Assembly (NCBI GenBank): GCA_900541985.1
Contig: UQLX01000051.1
Coordinates: forward strand, 1 to 11,957
DNA length: 11,957 bases
Direction: 5' to 3'
Origin: an uncultured Blautia sp.
GTDB taxonomy: Bacteria; Bacillota; Clostridia; Lachnospirales; Lachnospiraceae
Part shown: piece by piece, positions 5,066-11,957 of the stretch
Numbering within the stretch: the stretch's first letter is position 1
How the letters are laid out: every line of letters begins with the position of its first letter
Notes under the pieces: generated by a model
The model's database searches: none
The model's input: only the letters and a program-made list of their open reading frames with translations
What the model was told of the DNA's origin: nothing
Program-made: the position numbers and the translations under genes

Positions 5066-6457
5066 ATGTTATTTGATATTCTTCCAGATAATTTTTTTGG
5101 ACCATTAGCGGCGCCGGGGAAAATTGTATATTGGGAATGTATCTGCCGTTTGTTTGCCGTGACAAGTAAACAGCTTTCTTTTGGTGTGGAGAGAGATGTT
5201 TTGGTAGACGAACTGCAATATTACTTTGATTCGGCAATGTCTGCAGATATTCCAGAAGAGGAAATTGAGGAAACAGGTGGTATGACCAGCCGTGATAAGG
5301 CAAACTTTATGCTCCGCAGATTGGAAAGCTATGGATGGATTTATATTGATGTGGATTACAGCTATGTGCAGAGAGTGAACTTCCGTGATTATGCAGTGCA
5401 GATTATTAAAACACTCATGGCGGTATCGGAAGAACGGAGAGCGGAATATCAGGGATATATTTACACGATTTATAATCTGGCGAAAGCCGGTGGGACGAAT
5501 CCGGGACTGGGACTTTTGCAGATTGTGGATAACATGGATGCCCTGATTACGGGATTAAAGAGTCTGAATGCAAATATTAAACGGTACATTGATGAACTAA
5601 CGAAGCACAGCACAGTGGCGGAAATTATGGATGCGCTTTTGAATGATTACTACACAAATGTGGTAGATAAAGCGTATCATCGATTATTGACTTCCGATAA
5701 TGTGGCGAAGTTTCGGCCGGAAATTGTAGAGCGTTTAGAGGCAAACAGTAGGAATAAGAGATTCCTGAATGCGGCTGCGAAGGAAATTTCGGAATTGAAA
5801 GAAATATCCTTTGAAGAGGCGGAAGACTTTGTTTTGGAATGTCTGCATGAAGTGATTGATGCATTCCGCAGAATGGATGAGATCCTGAATGAAATTAATA
5901 AGAAAAATACTCGCTATCAGCGTGCAGCGATCAATCGTGCCAGATTTTTATTGTCCAGCAGCGAAGATATCAGGGGACAATTGAAAGAAATTCTGTCCTT
6001 CATGAATGAAAGAATGAAAGAAAGCAGCATGGACCAGAACTCCATTTATGATTTGGAGGAGCTGGACAGACTGATCAAGATTTTCTATTGGGATTATCTG
6101 GATACGGATTCTCTCTATGCACCGGTGGAAGGAAAGAAAGAGTTTATCCCGCAGGAAATTCAAATGATCGTTCCAGACGAAGCTGCGCGTGATGAAAAAC
6201 GAAAAAACATGATCCAAAAACTTGAAAGAACACTAAGTCCGGAGAAAATCGTTTCCTATGTGAAAGAACAGTTGGGAGATAGAAGGAGCATGTTGGCTTC
6301 GGAACTGCCTCTTTCTGAAGATGATACGTTCATTAGGATGATCTACATCCGATTATATGGACAGAGAAAACGAGTTGGTTACCGTCTGGAAATGAGAGAA
6401 AACGTAGAAAAAAGCGGATTTAAGTTTCGTGATTTTGTGATTATGGTGAAAGAGTAA
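5066..6457 (+). CDS. jetA: Wadjet subunit JetA (kleisin, MukF-like)
   Basis: 463 residues if started at ATG 5066. I prefer this over ATG 5039 because GGAGGAGAG (5053-5061) precedes it at normal spacing, the upstream ATG has none, and JetA proteins typically begin with an LFD.IP.NFF motif, here MLFDILPDNFF. The layout fits a kleisin: an N-terminal winged-helix region (about 15-110, ending RRLESYGWIYIDVDYSYVQRVNF), a long helical middle (about 120-340), and a C-terminal winged-helix region (about 370-463, ending RLEMRENVEKSGFKFRDFVIMV). JetA bridges the two heads of the JetC dimer and recruits JetB, like MukF in MukBEF. The sequence looks closest to type II JetA, but I cannot confirm the subtype. 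It is the first gene of the jet operon, and jetB starts 16 nt after its stop. Confidence 0.9.
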   Translation: MLFDILPDNFFGPLAAPGKIVYWECICRLFAVTSKQLSFGVERDVLVDELQYYFDSAMSADIPEEEIEETGGMTSRDKANFMLRRLESYGWIYIDVDYSYVQRVNFRDYAVQIIKTLMAVSEERRAEYQGYIYTIYNLAKAGGTNPGLGLLQIVDNMDALITGLKSLNANIKRYIDELTKHSTVAEIMDALLNDYYTNVVDKAYHRLLTSDNVAKFRPEIVERLEANSRNKRFLNAAAKEISELKEISFEEAEDFVLECLHEVIDAFRRMDEILNEINKKNTRYQRAAINRARFLLSSSEDIRGQLKEILSFMNERMKESSMDQNSIYDLEELDRLIKIFYWDYLDTDSLYAPVEGKKEFIPQEIQMIVPDEAARDEKRKNMIQKLERTLSPEKIVSYVKEQLGDRRSMLASELPLSEDDTFIRMIYIRLYGQRKRVGYRLEMRENVEKSGFKFRDFVIMVKE

Positions 6458-6473
6458 GCAGGAGGAAATGAGA

Positions 6474-7085
6474 ATGGAATTGTTTGAAGGAATGCTCCAG
6501 AAGGACAGAGATGAATTTCGAAGGGTATGTAATAAATTAATGAGCACCTGCTTTATCTGTAAGCAAAATGCCGATACGAAGAGTGAATATTATTTTATTC
6601 TGCGCCAGCGGCCGGTATTTGAACGCTATCTGGATGTACTGGGATACACTTTGGAGATCAATGAGGAGTATGGGGTCGTTCAGTTGGTCAATTGTGAAAA
6701 TTACAATCATGCACATCTGAAACTGTATGAGTCAATCATTCTGCTGATTCTGAGAATCCTTTATGACGAAAAGAAACGGGAGCTGTCTTTGGCTGATGTG
6801 GTGATCAATGTCGGAGATATTCAGGAAAAGTATCTCTCATTGAAAATCAGGGAGAAACAGATTGATAAAACGACCATGAACAATGCGTTGAGACTGTTTA
6901 AGCGCTATAATCTGGTTTCACTGCTGGACAAGGATTTGTTTCAGGAGGATTCCAGGATTGTGATTTATGATTCGATTTTGATGGCTGTTCGTGTGGAAGA
7001 TATCAAGCGGGTCAGTGATATGATCGCACTGTACCGAAAAGGAGGAACGAGTAATGAAGATACTGAAGAGAGTACGGTTGATTAA
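6474..7085 (+). CDS. jetB: Wadjet subunit JetB (MukE-like)
   Basis: 203 residues. GGAGG at 6461-6465 is 8 nt from ATG 6474 but only 2 nt from the in-frame ATG 6468, so 6474 is the better start. The protein resembles MukE-like/DUF4194-type subunits. It is small and mixed helical, with a segment FERYLDVLGYTLEINEEYGVVQLVN (about 48-72), a helix-rich core with LKLYESIILLILRILYDEKKREL (about 79-101), and a C-terminal winged-helix region (TTMNNALRLFKRYNLVSLLDKD, about 133-154). JetB binds kleisin JetA in the loop-extruding complex. Its last 32 nt overlap the start of jetC, so the two are probably translationally coupled. Identity rests on size, order and neighbours as much as on sequence. Confidence 0.87.
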   Translation: MELFEGMLQKDRDEFRRVCNKLMSTCFICKQNADTKSEYYFILRQRPVFERYLDVLGYTLEINEEYGVVQLVNCENYNHAHLKLYESIILLILRILYDEKKRELSLADVVINVGDIQEKYLSLKIREKQIDKTTMNNALRLFKRYNLVSLLDKDLFQEDSRIVIYDSILMAVRVEDIKRVSDMIALYRKGGTSNEDTEESTVD

Positions 7086-10000
7086 CTGGCACAGATTTCA
7101 GGATGAAACCATTGAATTTGCAGAGTCCGTGCTTCTTTCCGGTGAAAACGGTGCAGGAAAATCGACGATTCTGGATGCCATCCAGTTTGTAATTACCTGT
7201 TCAAAGGCAAATTTTAACAAAGCGGCCCATGAAAAGGGAAAGCGGAATCTGAACAGTTATATTCGCTGCAAGACCGGACGCGAGGACAGACCTTATGAGC
7301 GTGTGGGCTCTTTATCTGCTCATATTGCACTTGAGTTTTATGATGAAGCGAAAAAACGGCCATTTGTGATCGGTGTCGTGATGGATTCTGCAACCGAAGA
7401 GAAAGAACCAAACACCGCATGGTATCTGATCGACAATAAAGAATTAAAGGATGAGTGGTTCAAAACAGGAAAGCAGGTAAAAAGTATTTCTGCGTTCCGA
7501 ACCACCAACAAGGGGATCAGTACCTTTGCAATGACTGCGACGGAAGCGAAGAAGATGATGTTAAATCGTTTTGGAAGACTGGAGGAAAAATTCTTTTCAT
7601 TAATTCCAAAGGCACTGGCTTTTAAGCCGATTCATGATATTAAGGATTTCGTATACTCGTATGTTTTAGATGAAAAAGATGTCAATATCGATGTATTGAA
7701 AGAAAATGTGCGTAGTTATCAGGATCTGGAACGGATGCTGCAGGATGTGAAACAACGGCTTGGTGAATTGGAGTTTATTGGTGAAAAAGAACGAGAAGTA
7801 GAGAATTACCTGCGGATCGATCGATATCAGGAGTATTATATTGCTCGTGCAGGTAAGGAATTGACGGAGCAGGATAAAAACAAAGCGGAACAGAATATTC
7901 GCTATGAAGGGCTGCGGTGCAAAGAGAAGCAGAGAGAATGCGAAGAGCTGGTACATGCGAAAAATGCCAAGGAGCAGATGATACAGGATCTTGCTGTAGA
8001 ATTAAACAGCGATGCAGAATATCAGGCATTTCGTGAGTTGGAGAGAAAAGAGGCAGAATTAAAAAATCAGATTAAAGAAGACAAGCTGGAAGTAAAAGAA
8101 TTGAAGAAAGCAGTTTCTTTGGCTCTTGCGGATGCCCAGAAGCTATTGAAAGTGAAAGATGTGGATGGCTGTGTTTTGGAATATCAAAAAGTACTGGAAA
8201 CATTGGAAACATGCGAGAGCCTGGTAAACGTATATTCCTGCCTGGAAAGAGTCATTGATTACAAAAAACAGATGTATGGCAAAGTGCAGGAAAAGATTGC
8301 GGAGCTGAGTTTAGAGATTCGCAGTCAGGAGGAAAAGAAGCTGGAACTGGATCATCAGATTCAGGAACTGGAATCAAGACGGTTGTCATATCCGCCTTCT
8401 GTGGTCAAATTGCAGACAGCAATCCGAGAGCAGTTTCGCAGGCTGAATCGAAAAGGCGAGACCAGGATTCTGTGCGAACTGCTGGAAATTACAGATACCA
8501 AGTGGCAGAATGCGGTGGAAGGTTTTTTAAATACACAGAGATTCTATCTGTTAGCGGAACCGGAAGATTTTGATGTAGCTTTGAGCGTATATGACAAATT
8601 ACGCGGTCAGGGTCTGGTGTATGGAGTTGGTCTGATCAATACCGGAAAACTGGATGATTACGAGGTAAGCCCAAAAGGAACACTGGCGGAAGTCGTGACC
8701 TCGAAAAATATCTGGGCCAGAAGATATATCAACATGGTTCTGGGGCGCGTGCACCGCTGCAATCGTTATCAGGACTTAAAGAAATATCCGGTTTCCATTA
8801 CGATGCAATGTATGCGTTATCAGAATCATGTGGTCAGCGCGATCAAACCGGAAATATATGAAACACCGTATATTGGTGCAGATGCGTATAAAAGACAATT
8901 GGAGCAATGCAGAAAACGCAAAATGGAGCTGGAACAATCATTAGAAACCTTAGATGGCAGGAGAGAAAACCTGAGATTTGTCGTAGAACCTCTAGCCGCG
9001 ACCAGTGATATTGATGTGAAATACCGTTTGAAGGCATTAGAAAATCTTCGGATCCATGAACGTTTGCTGGATAATTGTAAATCAGAAATGCGTCGTTTCG
9101 ATGCGAGTCAGACGATGATTCAGAAAAGAATCCGTTTGGAGGAACTGCAAAATGAGAGAAAGCAGTTGGATGATAAGATTGGCGAGATAACGAAAGAAAT
9201 CGGTCGTATTGAGGAACGAATCGAACAGTATAAAGAGACGGTTATGCATCTGCGGGATGTTCTGGCAGGCAAGACGGTGGAATTGGCAGAGCTTGCGGAT
9301 CGGTTGAAGGAGGAGTTTGTTTCCTGTGAGAAAGAGTACCTTCGTCAGATTGATGGTGTTGATTTTGCCCGGTTTATCGCAAATTTTGAACGTGCGAGAA
9401 AAGCAAACTGGACGTTAAAAGAAAAGGCTGAGGGGGACATGAAAAATGCCATGCGGGCATATAAGGTTGCCCATGATTTTGGTGCGGCCGAGACTTTGGC
9501 AGGATTCCCGGAATTTTTGGCAGAATATCAGAAACTGAAAAATTCGCAGCTTTTGGAATATGAAGAGAAGGTATATCAGGCAAGGAAAGCGGCCGAAGAA
9601 GAGTTCAGAGAGCAGTTCTTATCGAAACTTCAGGAAAATATCAAGCAGGCACAGGGAGAATTCAAAGAATTGAATCGTGCGCTGAAGGAAATCCATTTCA
9701 GTAAAGAACAGTATGAGTTTATCTACGAGCCGAGCAATAAGCTGAAGAAGTTTTATCAGATGATCATGTCTGATTTTAATGTGATGCAGGGAGCCTCTCT
9801 TTTCAGTGGTTTATTTAATGAGACACATAAAGAAGTGATTGATGAATTATTCGAGAAGCTTACGCTCGATGATGAATCCAGTTCCAAGACCCTGGAAGAG
9901 TATACGGACTATCGTACTTATATGGATTATGATATTAAAATCACAAATGAAGACGGTGGCTTTATGTTCTATTCGAAGGTCAGTCAGGAGAAGAGCGGAG

Positions 10001-10296
10001 GCGAAACGCAGACTCCGTTTTATATTACGATTGCGGCTTCCTTTATGCAACTTTATCGAAACAGTATCGGTGGAGACTCCATTGGCTTAGTGATGATGGA
10101 CGAAGCGTTTAATAATATGGATGATGAGCGAATTGCGGGCGTACTTTCTTTTATGAGCAGTTCGAATCTCCAGATGATTATTGCAGCACCGCCGGATAAG
10201 ATTCAATATATTGGACCGGCTATGAAAAAGGTGTTGTTGGTGCTCCAGGAGGACAAGCTCAGTTACGTGGAGGATTTTACGCATGAAACGGTATGA
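7054..10296 (+). CDS. jetC: Wadjet subunit JetC (SMC/MukB-like ATPase)
   Basis: 1080 residues from ATG 7054, with GGAGG at 7041-7045. It is a complete SMC-type motor. The N-terminal head has Walker A GENGAGKS (30-37). A coiled-coil arm runs about 210-465, followed by a hinge about 470-605 (LLEITDTKWQNAVEGFLNTQ onward) and a returning coiled coil about 610-900. The C-terminal head has signature KSGGE (980-984), Walker B LVMMDE (1012-1017) and a D-loop NNMD (1020-1023). All ATPase residues are present. Dimers of JetC with JetA and JetB use ATP hydrolysis to extrude DNA loops and detect small circular DNA such as plasmids. The gene overlaps jetB by 32 nt and jetD by 14 nt, keeping subunit synthesis tightly linked. 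Length is ordinary for MukB-like Wadjet ATPases with short arms. Confidence 0.95.
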   Translation: MKILKRVRLINWHRFQDETIEFAESVLLSGENGAGKSTILDAIQFVITCSKANFNKAAHEKGKRNLNSYIRCKTGREDRPYERVGSLSAHIALEFYDEAKKRPFVIGVVMDSATEEKEPNTAWYLIDNKELKDEWFKTGKQVKSISAFRTTNKGISTFAMTATEAKKMMLNRFGRLEEKFFSLIPKALAFKPIHDIKDFVYSYVLDEKDVNIDVLKENVRSYQDLERMLQDVKQRLGELEFIGEKEREVENYLRIDRYQEYYIARAGKELTEQDKNKAEQNIRYEGLRCKEKQRECEELVHAKNAKEQMIQDLAVELNSDAEYQAFRELERKEAELKNQIKEDKLEVKELKKAVSLALADAQKLLKVKDVDGCVLEYQKVLETLETCESLVNVYSCLERVIDYKKQMYGKVQEKIAELSLEIRSQEEKKLELDHQIQELESRRLSYPPSVVKLQTAIREQFRRLNRKGETRILCELLEITDTKWQNAVEGFLNTQRFYLLAEPEDFDVALSVYDKLRGQGLVYGVGLINTGKLDDYEVSPKGTLAEVVTSKNIWARRYINMVLGRVHRCNRYQDLKKYPVSITMQCMRYQNHVVSAIKPEIYETPYIGADAYKRQLEQCRKRKMELEQSLETLDGRRENLRFVVEPLAATSDIDVKYRLKALENLRIHERLLDNCKSEMRRFDASQTMIQKRIRLEELQNERKQLDDKIGEITKEIGRIEERIEQYKETVMHLRDVLAGKTVELAELADRLKEEFVSCEKEYLRQIDGVDFARFIANFERARKANWTLKEKAEGDMKNAMRAYKVAHDFGAAETLAGFPEFLAEYQKLKNSQLLEYEEKVYQARKAAEEEFREQFLSKLQENIKQAQGEFKELNRALKEIHFSKEQYEFIYEPSNKLKKFYQMIMSDFNVMQGASLFSGLFNETHKEVIDELFEKLTLDDESSSKTLEEYTDYRTYMDYDIKITNEDGGFMFYSKVSQEKSGGETQTPFYITIAASFMQLYRNSIGGDSIGLVMMDEAFNNMDDERIAGVLSFMSSSNLQMIIAAPPDKIQYIGPAMKKVLLVLQEDKLSYVEDFTHETV

Positions 10297-11521
10297 TGAA
10301 AAAATCCTGGGAAAACTTTTGGACACGTACGAAAGGAGTCTGCTGTACTCCGGGAAAAATCAGATCAATCGCTCGATCGCATTTCCAATTCAAAGAAAGA
10401 CACTTCCGGAGTATTTCGATGAATCTGCGCTGCAGTATGACACGATTCATCAGCAGTTAGAACAATTGGAAACACAGGGATATATTCGCCTGGTCTGGAA
10501 AAATAAAAAGCGTGGTCATATTCTCGAAAAGTGTGAATTGGTAATAGAACATCTGGAAAATGCTTATATGTTGTTACACAGGAAACCCAAAGGTGCAAAA
10601 GAGCAGGAGATTTTTGCAGTTTGTGAGTCCTATAGGGGAAAAGCACAAGAATTAGACAGCTTTTTGGTGTGGGTTCAGGAACGGATGCAGGAAAGCATGA
10701 GTGTTCGGAGATATGTGGATATTGACGCGCCGGATGATTTTCGACGTTTGTGTGAATTAGTGTTCAGGATATTGACGAATGATGCAGAATGTTTTTTGCG
10801 TCAGTTTTCCATTCGCTGTTTTCAGGATTCGAAGATTGCTGAAAAGGATATTACGAAGGCAGTACATGTGATCGCTGAGTTTTCTGCGGGGGAGCGATTT
10901 TTGAATCTGCAGGAAGAGGAAATCCTGGCAGAGTATAATATTTATCGGAATCCTTCGTGGCTGATGATGAAGGGAAATGTGAGATTTTCTGAATTTTCCG
11001 GAAATGATATGGCAGAGATCGACTTGCAGCTTTTTACCGGAGGATTGGGTATTTCCAATCAGGATATTGAACGTATCGTTTGGAATCCGACGGAAAAAAT
11101 AGAAAAAATTGTGACGATTGAAAATCTGACTTCTTTTCATCAATGGAAAACGGGGAATCATGATTCTGTGTTATGTATTTATTTGGGTGGATACCATAAT
11201 CATGTGAAACGAGAGTTTTTGAAGACGTTGTTTCAGGCATATCCATATGCGGAATACTTTCATTTTGGCGATATCGATTGTGGAGGGTTTCATATATGGA
11301 AGGATTTATGTCTGAAAACGAAGATTCCATTCAAGACGCTTTACATGGATCTGGAGACATATCATAAGTATTTGAAATGGGGACGTAAATTGACTGAGCA
11401 GGACAGGAAAGCATTGGAGCACATGATAAAAGATCCGTTTTTTGTACATCAGTCGGAATTGTTTAAAAGTATGTTGGAACATGATGTAAAGTTAGAGCAG
11501 GAATGTATTGATGTGAAGTAA
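10283..11521 (+). CDS. jetD: Wadjet nuclease JetD (Toprim, DUF3322/DUF2220-like)
   Basis: 412 residues from ATG 10283, with GGAGG at 10269-10273. The N-terminal half is a helical and winged-helix arm (about 1-160, DUF3322-like), with a linker following. The C-terminal half is a Toprim domain related to Spo11/topoisomerase VI A. Glu280 in TIENLTSF is the likely catalytic Glu, CIYLGGYHNHV (298-308) follows, and FGDIDCGGFHIW (328-339) supplies the paired acidic residues Asp330 and Asp332 for metal binding. In characterised Wadjet systems JetD makes the double-strand break in circular plasmid DNA once JetABC extrusion stalls. All key residues are present, so the system looks functional. The stop codon (11519-11521) falls inside the right copy of the 21-nt direct repeat. 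No obvious hairpin terminator follows. Confidence 0.93.
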   Translation: MKRYDEKILGKLLDTYERSLLYSGKNQINRSIAFPIQRKTLPEYFDESALQYDTIHQQLEQLETQGYIRLVWKNKKRGHILEKCELVIEHLENAYMLLHRKPKGAKEQEIFAVCESYRGKAQELDSFLVWVQERMQESMSVRRYVDIDAPDDFRRLCELVFRILTNDAECFLRQFSIRCFQDSKIAEKDITKAVHVIAEFSAGERFLNLQEEEILAEYNIYRNPSWLMMKGNVRFSEFSGNDMAEIDLQLFTGGLGISNQDIERIVWNPTEKIEKIVTIENLTSFHQWKTGNHDSVLCIYLGGYHNHVKREFLKTLFQAYPYAEYFHFGDIDCGGFHIWKDLCLKTKIPFKTLYMDLETYHKYLKWGRKLTEQDRKALEHMIKDPFFVHQSELFKSMLEHDVKLEQECIDVK

Positions 11522-11533
11522 ATTCGTGTAATG
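11513..11533 (+). repeat. Right copy of the 21-nt direct repeat
   Basis: Partner of 3851-3871, with 18 of 21 positions identical. The identical 13-nt block AATTCGTGTAATG lies at 11521-11533. It overlaps the last codons and stop of jetD, so the two copies enclose rhuM and all of jetABCD. Confidence 0.4.
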
Positions 11534-11542
11534 GGGGAAAGA

Positions 11543-11573
11543 TTGTAAAATATAGAACAGATACATATATGTA
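11543..11573 (+). promoter_or_regulatory. Possible promoter and palindrome before the last gene
   Basis: TTGTAA (11543-11548) and TATATG (11566-11571) are spaced 17 nt apart. The -10 lies in a perfect 12-nt palindrome, TACATATATGTA (11562-11573), which could be an operator. In DNA this AT-rich such matches occur easily. Confidence 0.3.
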
Positions 11574-11634
11574 GTGCATGAGTATGTAATATTAAAAGTC
11601 TATAGATATGTGGCTAATTAGGGAGTAATTATAA

Positions 11635-11904
11635 GTGAAAGAATATTTATATCAAATTGCAGAGAAAACAGATCAGATAAATCAGCAAGCGTATGTTACA
11701 TACTTACCAATGGTCGAAGGTATATGTAATAGGAAAGCGTCAGAAGACGAGATATCACATTTTTTAGATTATTTGTTGGATTTTGCATATGATGAGAAAA
11801 TATTGAAACTATATAAAAGAGTATGTAAAAATTATCTGTATACCTATCCTGAATGCATTAAGTTTTATGTTGAAGCATATCGGGAGATGTGGGAAGAAAT
11901 GTAA
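11635..11904 (+). CDS. Small protein of unknown function
   Basis: 89 residues from GTG 11635. GGGAG at 11621-11625 is 9 nt upstream and supports this start. The protein is rich in Tyr and acidic residues and appears wholly helical, with no membrane segment or Cys-rich motif: three or four amphipathic helices including DEISHFLDYLLDFAYDEKIL and KLYKRVCKNYLYTYPECIKF. I do not recognise a family. Base composition is more AT-rich than jetABCD, and it is separated from jetD by 113 nt with its own possible promoter, so it is probably an independent accessory gene rather than a fifth Wadjet subunit. An immunity, antitoxin or phage-type role is possible but unsupported. Confidence 0.65.
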   Translation: MKEYLYQIAEKTDQINQQAYVTYLPMVEGICNRKASEDEISHFLDYLLDFAYDEKILKLYKRVCKNYLYTYPECIKFYVEAYREMWEEM

Positions 11905-11932
11905 AAGTAATTGTAGATATTTAAAACTTAAC

Positions 11933-11957
11933 GACCACCGGCTTTTAGCCGGTGGTC
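11933..11957. terminator. Perfect GC-rich hairpin at the window edge
   Basis: GACCACCGGCT (11933-11943) pairs perfectly with AGCCGGTGGTC (11947-11957) around a TTT loop. It lies 29 nt after the last stop codon, where a terminator would be expected, but any T-tract lies outside the window. A compact perfect hairpin of this kind could also be a subterminal palindrome of an IS200/IS605-type or REP-like element. Confidence 0.5.

Noticed and set aside
9839..10090. Short plus-strand frame inside jetC
   Set aside because: It is an out-of-frame shadow of the conserved ABC signature region.
1..11957. CRISPR array, tRNA genes or rRNA
   Set aside because: No regularly spaced repeats and no cloverleaf or rRNA-like sequence were noticed on either strand.

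Overview
The window looks like chromosome from a spore-forming Clostridia member, most likely Lachnospiraceae. Reasons: a cotJABC spore-coat operon, strong GGAGG-type ribosome binding sites, moderately low GC, and a uvrB of Firmicutes type. No tRNA, rRNA or CRISPR array is visible. The species is not identifiable from this window.

Layout. (1) 1-248: the last 57 codons of an unrecognised gene, then a hairpin terminator between convergent genes. (2) 249-961, minus strand: spore coat genes cotJA and cotJB, intact, followed by cotJC, which keeps only its first 33 residues before the sequence becomes unrelated. (3) 1174-3204, plus strand: three short Clostridia-type genes of unknown function. They are a possible PD-(D/E)XK-fold protein, a small beta-rich protein and a ferritin-like/DUF2383-type helical protein. 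A strong 21-bp-stem terminator follows. (4) 3472-3744: the first 90 codons of uvrB with a good ribosome binding site. It stops abruptly in the middle of the conserved FVSYYDYYQPE motif. (5) 3745-11521: accessory DNA with a RhuM-family gene and a complete four-gene Wadjet operon, jetABCD. (6) 11522-11957: an AT-rich tail with one small unrecognised gene and a perfect GC-rich hairpin cut by the window edge.

Wadjet (JetABCD) is an SMC-based anti-plasmid defence. JetA (kleisin/MukF-like), JetB (MukE-like) and JetC (MukB-like ATPase) form a loop-extruding complex, and JetD (Toprim nuclease) cleaves small circular DNA. All four genes appear intact: the JetC Walker A, signature and Walker B motifs and the JetD Toprim acidic residues are visible. 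The genes are packed tightly, with jetB/jetC and jetC/jetD overlapping, as expected for co-translated subunits. rhuM lies 60 nt upstream of jetA with no clear terminator between, so the five genes may share a transcript.

The most notable architecture is that a roughly 3.5-kb piece of ordinary chromosome (about 264-3743) is bounded on both sides by 5' fragments of conserved genes, cotJC and uvrB, each cut mid-motif and pointing outward into unrelated DNA. This suggests two insertions, or one compound rearrangement. The cotJC break resembles the developmentally excised elements known in other sporulation genes. An imperfect 21-nt direct repeat (18/21 identical, including a 13-nt exact block) lies just upstream of rhuM and exactly at the jetD stop codon, and may mark the edges of the rhuM-jet cassette or be a shared regulatory motif.
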